Assembly: GCA_903852325.1 (NCBI GenBank)
Contig: CAINQO010000035.1
Span: 1 to 34,116, forward strand
Length of the DNA stretch: 34,116 nt
Source: Candidatus Omnitrophota bacterium
GTDB taxonomy: Bacteria; Omnitrophota; Gorgyraeia; Gygaellales; Profunditerraquicolaceae
Direction: 5' to 3'
Under the pieces are notes generated by a model. The model searched no databases and was not told the origin of the DNA. It saw only the letters and a program-made list of their open reading frames with translations. Numbering within the stretch: position 1 is the stretch's first letter; each line of letters starts with the position of its first letter. The position numbers were made by a program, and so were the translations under genes. Below, in pieces: positions 30,220 through 34,116 of this stretch.

Positions 30220-32097
30220 ACCTTCGCGCAGCTGTTTTTCAGCGTCGACGATATCCCGGTTGATCACCCGGATAGTTTCCTTGATCTTTTCTTTGAGCAG
30301 ATAGGAGGCTACCGGGGCCTGGGATATCTCCCTTAAAACCTGCACGCTCATCCGGAAGTAGCGCACCACCTCTCCTTCGTCGCAATCCGTAAATTGCAGG
30401 GTGCGCTCGAAATTGGTCCCGCGCAGCCAGGCTTCCATGCTGGCGCAAAGATGGAAATAAGGGAGCTTGCTGAAAGGATAGATCTTGTAGCGGCGTTCTT
30501 TATTTTTTATCCGGTCGTAAGTTTCCTCGGCTGTCCTTTTTAAATGTCCGGTGGCTTTGGACAATCCCGTGGGCATCCGCTGGTTTTTACGCGGCTCAAA
30601 CACCACGGAAGCGGCGATCACCCCCAGCCCGAACTCATCCAGCTGTTCCAGGATATTCTCATCGTAGAGTTCGGCCAGGACCAGTTCATAACCGTAAATA
30701 GTTTTGGCGAATTTCCCTTTGCCCGTAAGCTTGCCATCGTGGATATAATTCAGGTCTTTAAGCAGCCTGAGTTTGGCATCCAGAAGGTTCAGCGCCTGTT
30801 TCTGTTCATTTTTCCGGGACTGGTAATAATGCAGGGAAAGCGGGTAAATATTGAACAGGTCATCCTGGTATTTTTCGTAAAGGTTGAGGATCGTAGCGTA
30901 GGAGGTGTTCAGCTGGCTTTTCACTTCTTCGGGAGGACCGAAAATTATCCGGCGCACTTCCTCGTAATTTATGCGCTGGGGATTGATCCGGGTGTAAACG
31001 AATCCTTCTGTGTCGATCCCCCGGCGGCCGGCGCGGCCGGCCATCTGGAAGAAATCCCGGGTTTTTAAATTTCGCACGTAAGTCCCGTAAAATTTACGCA
31101 GTCCGTCGAACATTACCGAGCGGCTGGGCATATTGATCCCCAGGGCGAAGGTTTCGGTGGTAAAAATGACTTTCAGCAGGCGGCTGGTGAAAAGCCTTTC
31201 GATGACCTCTTTTAATGTCGGCAGCATCCCGGCGTGGTGGTAGGCGATTCCGCGCTGGATCAGCGGGTAAAGCAGCTGCGCCGACTGTTCATTTTTCAGG
31301 TTAAATTTTTCCAGCAATTCTTCATACATCTGGGTGATCGCCCGGGTTTCCTTGGCGTCGAGGAATTTAAACCCGTACAGGTCAAAGGCCAGTTCTTCGG
31401 CGCGCTTGCGGGAAAAAACAAAATAAATCGCCGGCAGCCCTTCTTTTTCCTGGACATGGCGGATTAGGGATTGCAGCCGGTTAGGTTTATCGGAGCGCAG
31501 GCGCTTAAGCTGTTCGAATTTATCCACCACTTCGTTGGCGCACTGAAAACTGAAATGCAGTGGCACCGGCCGCTGGTCTTCGATGACCACTTTGACGGTT
31601 TTATTATGGATGGATTCGATCCATCCGGCGAACTGGTCGATGTTGGGGATCGTTGCCGACAGCCCAAGGAGATTCATGTGTTTAGGTAAAAAGATCAGGG
31701 ATTCCTCCCAGACCGTGCCGCGTTCGGGGTTATCAATATAGTGGATCTCGTCGAAAATGATCCAGGAATATTTTTCCAGGGATGCCGGCTCATCCAGGAT
31801 CTTATTGCGGAAGATCTCGGTAGTCATGATCAGGACCGGGGCCTGGGGGTTGATGGAAACATCCCCGGTAAGGATCCCGATATTCTCCTGGAACTGGCCT
31901 TTAAAATCGCGGAATTTCTGGTTGGAAAGCGCCTTGATCGGGGCGGTATAAATCACTCCCCAGTTTTTCTGGATCGCTTCGCTGATAATGTGTTCGGCGA
32001 TGGCGGTTTTTCCCGCTCCGGTGGGAGCCGAGACAATTACCGAATAACCGCTGTTGATATGATCAATGGCTTCTTGCTGGAAACGGTCGTATTGCAT
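30217..32097 (-). CDS. SKI2/Mtr4-like DExH-box helicase
   Basis: Superfamily 2 helicase of about 626 aa. Motif I is SAPTGAGKT, motif II is FDEIH (DExH form, as in Ski2/Mtr4/Hel308-type enzymes), motif III is GLSAT and motif VI is QMAGRAGRRGID. It probably unwinds RNA or RNA-DNA structures. Only a short C-terminal extension of about 190 residues is present, less than full-length Ski2 proteins (about 1000 aa). I place the start at Met9 of the longest frame (32097) because a perfect TATAAT lies 6 nt before it; the longer start at 32121 has no ribosome binding site. Confidence 0.87.
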   Translation of the reverse strand: MQYDRFQQEAIDHINSGYSVIVSAPTGAGKTAIAEHIISEAIQKNWGVIYTAPIKALSNQKFRDFKGQFQENIGILTGDVSINPQAPVLIMTTEIFRNKILDEPASLEKYSWIIFDEIHYIDNPERGTVWEESLIFLPKHMNLLGLSATIPNIDQFAGWIESIHNKTVKVVIEDQRPVPLHFSFQCANEVVDKFEQLKRLRSDKPNRLQSLIRHVQEKEGLPAIYFVFSRKRAEELAFDLYGFKFLDAKETRAITQMYEELLEKFNLKNEQSAQLLYPLIQRGIAYHHAGMLPTLKEVIERLFTSRLLKVIFTTETFALGINMPSRSVMFDGLRKFYGTYVRNLKTRDFFQMAGRAGRRGIDTEGFVYTRINPQRINYEEVRRIIFGPPEEVKSQLNTSYATILNLYEKYQDDLFNIYPLSLHYYQSRKNEQKQALNLLDAKLRLLKDLNYIHDGKLTGKGKFAKTIYGYELVLAELYDENILEQLDEFGLGVIAASVVFEPRKNQRMPTGLSKATGHLKRTAEETYDRIKNKERRYKIYPFSKLPYFHLCASMEAWLRGTNFERTLQFTDCDEGEVVRYFRMSVQVLREISQAPVASYLLKEKIKETIRVINRDIVDAEKQLREG

Positions 32098-32103
32098 AGG
32101 GTT

Positions 32104-32132
32104 ATTATAATCTAAAACCATTGATTTATCTA
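32104..32132 (-). promoter_or_regulatory. leaderless-type promoter of the helicase gene
   Basis: Minus strand TAGATA (32127-32132) and a perfect TATAAT (32104-32109), spacer 17, with the -10 ending 6 nt before the ATG at 32097. Its -35 box is immediately next to that of the opposite promoter. Confidence 0.6.
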
Positions 32133-32149
32133 CGCAAAAATAATATAAT
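32121..32149 (+). promoter_or_regulatory. leaderless-type promoter of the DUF3786 gene
   Basis: TTGATT (32121-32126) and a perfect TATAAT (32144-32149), spacer 17, with the -10 ending 6 nt before the ATG at 32156 and no Shine-Dalgarno. It interlocks with the divergent helicase promoter. Confidence 0.72.
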
Positions 32150-32155
32150 ACAGCG

Positions 32156-32707
32156 ATGAGTTACGAGGCGGCATTCAGGAAAGCCTGGGAAGATCTATCC
32201 AACCTTAAGGCGCCCAACAATTTATCCGTAAAATTCATGGCGGATGAATACAGCATAGATGCGCAGGCCGGAAAGGTTCTTTCTTTGTCCTGCAATGCTC
32301 CGGCCAAAGATCTTTTGAGCATCCTGATCCTGCACTATTTGGCCAAAAAGTTAGGCGGCCTACCCGGATTGACCGGCCAGTGGCTTACCTTTAAGGAGTT
32401 GGCCGGCATTGAAGGATATGCTTCCGCTTATCATCAACGTTCGGTTGAGCCGATCCTGCGTAAGTACGGGAAGGATCCGGAAGGGATCAGGAATATCCTG
32501 GGCAGGCTCCCGGCTAAGTTATCTGAAGGCGGGGATATTAGCGTTGTCGTGGAGGCTTTTGCCGCTGTTCCGGTGTTGATCAAATTATGGAAAGCCGACA
32601 GTGAGTTCGGCCCCGACGCTAACATTTATTTCGACGCCAGTATTAAGGATATTTTTTGTATCGAGGATATTATTGTCCTGGCGCAAACGGTAGCCGGCCA
32701 GTTGTAA
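32156..32707 (+). CDS. DUF3786 domain-containing protein
   Basis: Protein of 183 aa matching DUF3786: an N-terminal SYEAAFRKAWEDLSNL, a middle ILHYLAKKLGGLPGLTGQWLTFKEL and a C-terminal LIKLWKADSEFGPDANIYFD. The family is of unknown function and is common in anaerobes. No metal-binding Cys cluster is present. The start has no ribosome binding site; transcription probably starts at the ATG itself. The nuclease gene follows 18 nt later. Confidence 0.82.
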   Translation: MSYEAAFRKAWEDLSNLKAPNNLSVKFMADEYSIDAQAGKVLSLSCNAPAKDLLSILILHYLAKKLGGLPGLTGQWLTFKELAGIEGYASAYHQRSVEPILRKYGKDPEGIRNILGRLPAKLSEGGDISVVVEAFAAVPVLIKLWKADSEFGPDANIYFDASIKDIFCIEDIIVLAQTVAGQL

Positions 32708-32725
32708 ATAGGAAAAGGGAGAGAA

Positions 32726-33271
32726 ATGAATAAAACCATTATCGTATTGTTAACCGGTTTATTGGCTTTGACCGGGTATTTTTTCTGTAAGGATCATTTA
32801 TGTTCACTGGGCGCGGCAAGCGCGATGAGCCTGCCCGGATCCGATTATAATAATGTCCTGGTCACTCGGGCAGTGGACGGGGATACTTTATTGCTGGAGG
32901 ACAGAACGCGGGTCCGCTTGATCGGCATCGATACCCCGGAAATGCATGATTCCGCCAAGCTTGACCGGGATGCCAGCCGTTCGGGCCAGGATGTGGCCGC
33001 GATTAAACAGTTAGGCCGGCGCTCCTACGAATTTACTAAAAATCTGGTGGAAGGGAAACGCGTCAGGCTGGAATTTGATGTTGAGCGGTATGATAAATAC
33101 AGAAGGACGCTGGCGTATGTCTATCTCTTGGATGGAACGTTCGTGAATGCCCGGATCGTCGAAGAGGGGTATGCTTCATTGATGACTTATCCGCCTAACG
33201 TAAAATACGCGGATTTATTTTTGAAATTGTACCGGCAAGCCAGAGAGAGTAAAAAAGGATTGTGGAGATAA
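32726..33271 (+). CDS. exported staphylococcal nuclease-like (SNase) thermonuclease
   Basis: Nuclease of 181 aa with an N-terminal signal sequence or anchor (about 5-21). The SNase domain spans about 44-180, with VDGDTLLL (calcium-binding Asp), RVRLIGIDTPE (catalytic Arg and Glu) and KYRRTLAYVYL (second catalytic Arg). It should cleave extracellular or periplasmic DNA or RNA in a calcium-dependent way. AAAAGGGAGAG precedes the ATG. Its role in scavenging is inferred. Confidence 0.9.
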   Translation: MNKTIIVLLTGLLALTGYFFCKDHLCSLGAASAMSLPGSDYNNVLVTRAVDGDTLLLEDRTRVRLIGIDTPEMHDSAKLDRDASRSGQDVAAIKQLGRRSYEFTKNLVEGKRVRLEFDVERYDKYRRTLAYVYLLDGTFVNARIVEEGYASLMTYPPNVKYADLFLKLYRQARESKKGLWR

Positions 33272-33347
33272 ACTCGAAACTCAAAACCCAAAACACCGGT
33301 TTTAAATTTTGAGTTTTGGATTTTGGATTTGTTTAGGATTTCGAGTT
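33271..33347. repeat. A/T-rich nested inverted repeat between nuclease and aroC
   Basis: AACTCGAAA (33271-33279) pairs with TTTCGAGTT (33339-33347), and ACTCAAAA (33279-33286) pairs with TTTTGAGT (33307-33314). The interior consists of short words such as AAAACCC, TTTTGGATTTTGG and GATTTG. It overlaps the nuclease stop codon. It resembles the low-complexity A/T-word intergenic repeats seen in several environmental lineages. No intrinsic terminator geometry is clear. Confidence 0.5.
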
Positions 33348-33377
33348 TAGTGTTTAGAGTTTAAGCGGGAGGCATTT

Positions 33378-34116
33378 ATGTTAAGATTTTTAACAGCGGG
33401 GGAGTCGCACGGAAAAGGGATGGTTGCTATCCTGGAAGGGATTTGCGCGGGTTTAAAGGTGGATGCGGCCAGGATAAATAATGAATTGAAACGCCGGCAG
33501 TCCGGATTCGGAAGGGGCAGGCGGATGCAGATAGAGAATGACCGGGTGGAAATCCTTTCCGGCTTAAAGAACAACCGCACCCTGGGCAGCCCGGTTACCC
33601 TGTTGATCAAAAATAAAGATGCCGGCATCGAAAAATTGCACCCGGTGGTTGCCTCCCGGCCCGGCCACGCGGATCTTCCTGGGCTTTTAAAATACGGTTT
33701 TACGGATATCCGGGAAGTGTTGGAACGGGCCTCCGCCAGGAGCACGGCAGCGACGGTCGCCTTGGGAGCTTTAGGCAAAATATTCCTAAATGAATTCGGG
33801 ATCCAGATTACCAGCACGGTTTTGTCCGTCGGCGGAGTGTCCACAAAAGAGGGGATGGCCGCTAAGATCACCGAAGCGATGAAAAATAAAGACACGGTGG
33901 GGGGGATTTTCCGGGTCAATGCCAGGAATGTTCCTGCAGGATTGGGAAGTTACGTGCAGTCTGACCGCCGGCTGGACAGCCGCCTGGCTGCCGCGATCAT
34001 TTCCATTCCCGGGGTAAAATCTTTCGAAATAGGTTTGGGCGCCGGATACGGGTCGAGTTTCGGCTCGCAGGTGCATGACCCGATATATTACTCTAAAGCC
34101 AAAGGTTATTACCGTT
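33378..34116 (+). CDS. aroC: chorismate synthase, 5' part (cut by the window end)
   Basis: The first 246 residues of chorismate synthase, the FMNH2-dependent enzyme converting EPSP to chorismate at the end of the shikimate pathway. The signature GESHGKG (8-14), RRQSGFGRGRRM (44-55), RPGHADLPGLLKY (about 95-107) and the RASARSTA segment (about 117) are all intact. GGGAGG lies 6 nt before the ATG. The frame is open to the last base; the full protein has about 360-390 residues, so about one third is missing beyond the window. Confidence 0.95.
   Translation, partial: MLRFLTAGESHGKGMVAILEGICAGLKVDAARINNELKRRQSGFGRGRRMQIENDRVEILSGLKNNRTLGSPVTLLIKNKDAGIEKLHPVVASRPGHADLPGLLKYGFTDIREVLERASARSTAATVALGALGKIFLNEFGIQITSTVLSVGGVSTKEGMAAKITEAMKNKDTVGGIFRVNARNVPAGLGSYVQSDRRLDSRLAAAIISIPGVKSFEIGLGAGYGSSFGSQVHDPIYYSKAKGYYR

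Noticed and set aside
30544-31068. 174-aa open frame on the plus strand within the helicase gene
   Set aside because: It lies antisense to helicase motif V/VI sequence, has no ribosome binding site and no recognisable domain.
1-34116. CRISPR array, tRNA or rRNA genes
   Set aside because: No regularly spaced repeat-spacer series was found, and no cloverleaf or rRNA-like conserved stretch was recognised by eye; a tRNA scan could still be decisive.

Overview
This 34.1 kb window comes from a diderm (Gram-negative type) bacterium with medium GC content. Evidence for an outer envelope includes Spy/CpxP-like, BamE/SmpA-like, AsmA and DUF748 proteins, several lipoprotein or signal-peptide proteins and a prepilin-like protein. 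The gene mix (stand-alone TrpB2, Ycf46-like AAA ATPase, bifunctional nuclease, SKI2-like helicase, many small orphan membrane proteins) and the intergenic palindromic repeats fit an uncultivated lineage such as Omnitrophota. That assignment is a guess from gene content, not a demonstrated placement. No rRNA, tRNA, CRISPR array, IS transposase or phage gene was seen.

Layout. 1-1430: a rhodanese remnant, an ECF sigma factor carrying its own C-terminal zinc-binding motif, and a rhodanese with a Cys-rich tail. 1430-1926: a tiny Cys-rich ORF followed by a stretch of nested hairpins. 1927-6024: a DUF748 envelope protein, a DUF4337 protein, an MscS channel lacking its cytoplasmic cage, an exported flavodoxin and two small membrane proteins. 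6081-9755: a Ycf46-like AAA ATPase (minus strand) and an ABC-F ATPase. 9819-12155: a compact envelope-stress locus (DUF6515 protein, ECF sigma, anti-sigma, Spy-like protein) in which three transcription units carry the same ECF-type promoter, GGGAACTTTT-N14-GTCTAA. 12173-16640: an MFS transporter (minus), a PAS-PAS-GGDEF diguanylate cyclase, a pore-loop two-TM protein, a mini-lipoprotein and three small membrane or pilin-like proteins. 16669-19552: uracil-DNA glycosylase, S4 protein, BamE-like lipoprotein, exported MORN-repeat protein and an NTF2-fold protein. 19671-24014: bifunctional nuclease, CCA-adding-type nucleotidyltransferase, AsmA. 24016-24246: a hairpin-rich inverted-repeat element. 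24341-30012: a tightly packed five-gene operon (trpB2, retropepsin-like protease, YjbQ, membrane spermidine synthase-like protein, macro-Nudix fusion). 30217-34116: a SKI2-like helicase (minus), DUF3786 protein, secreted nuclease and the 5' part of aroC.

Two regulatory themes stand out. First, an autoregulated ECF regulon can be read directly from three identically spaced promoters. Second, several genes have a TATAAT-type -10 box only 5-6 nt before the start codon and no Shine-Dalgarno sequence, which predicts leaderless mRNAs; other genes in the same window have strong GGAGG-type ribosome binding sites.
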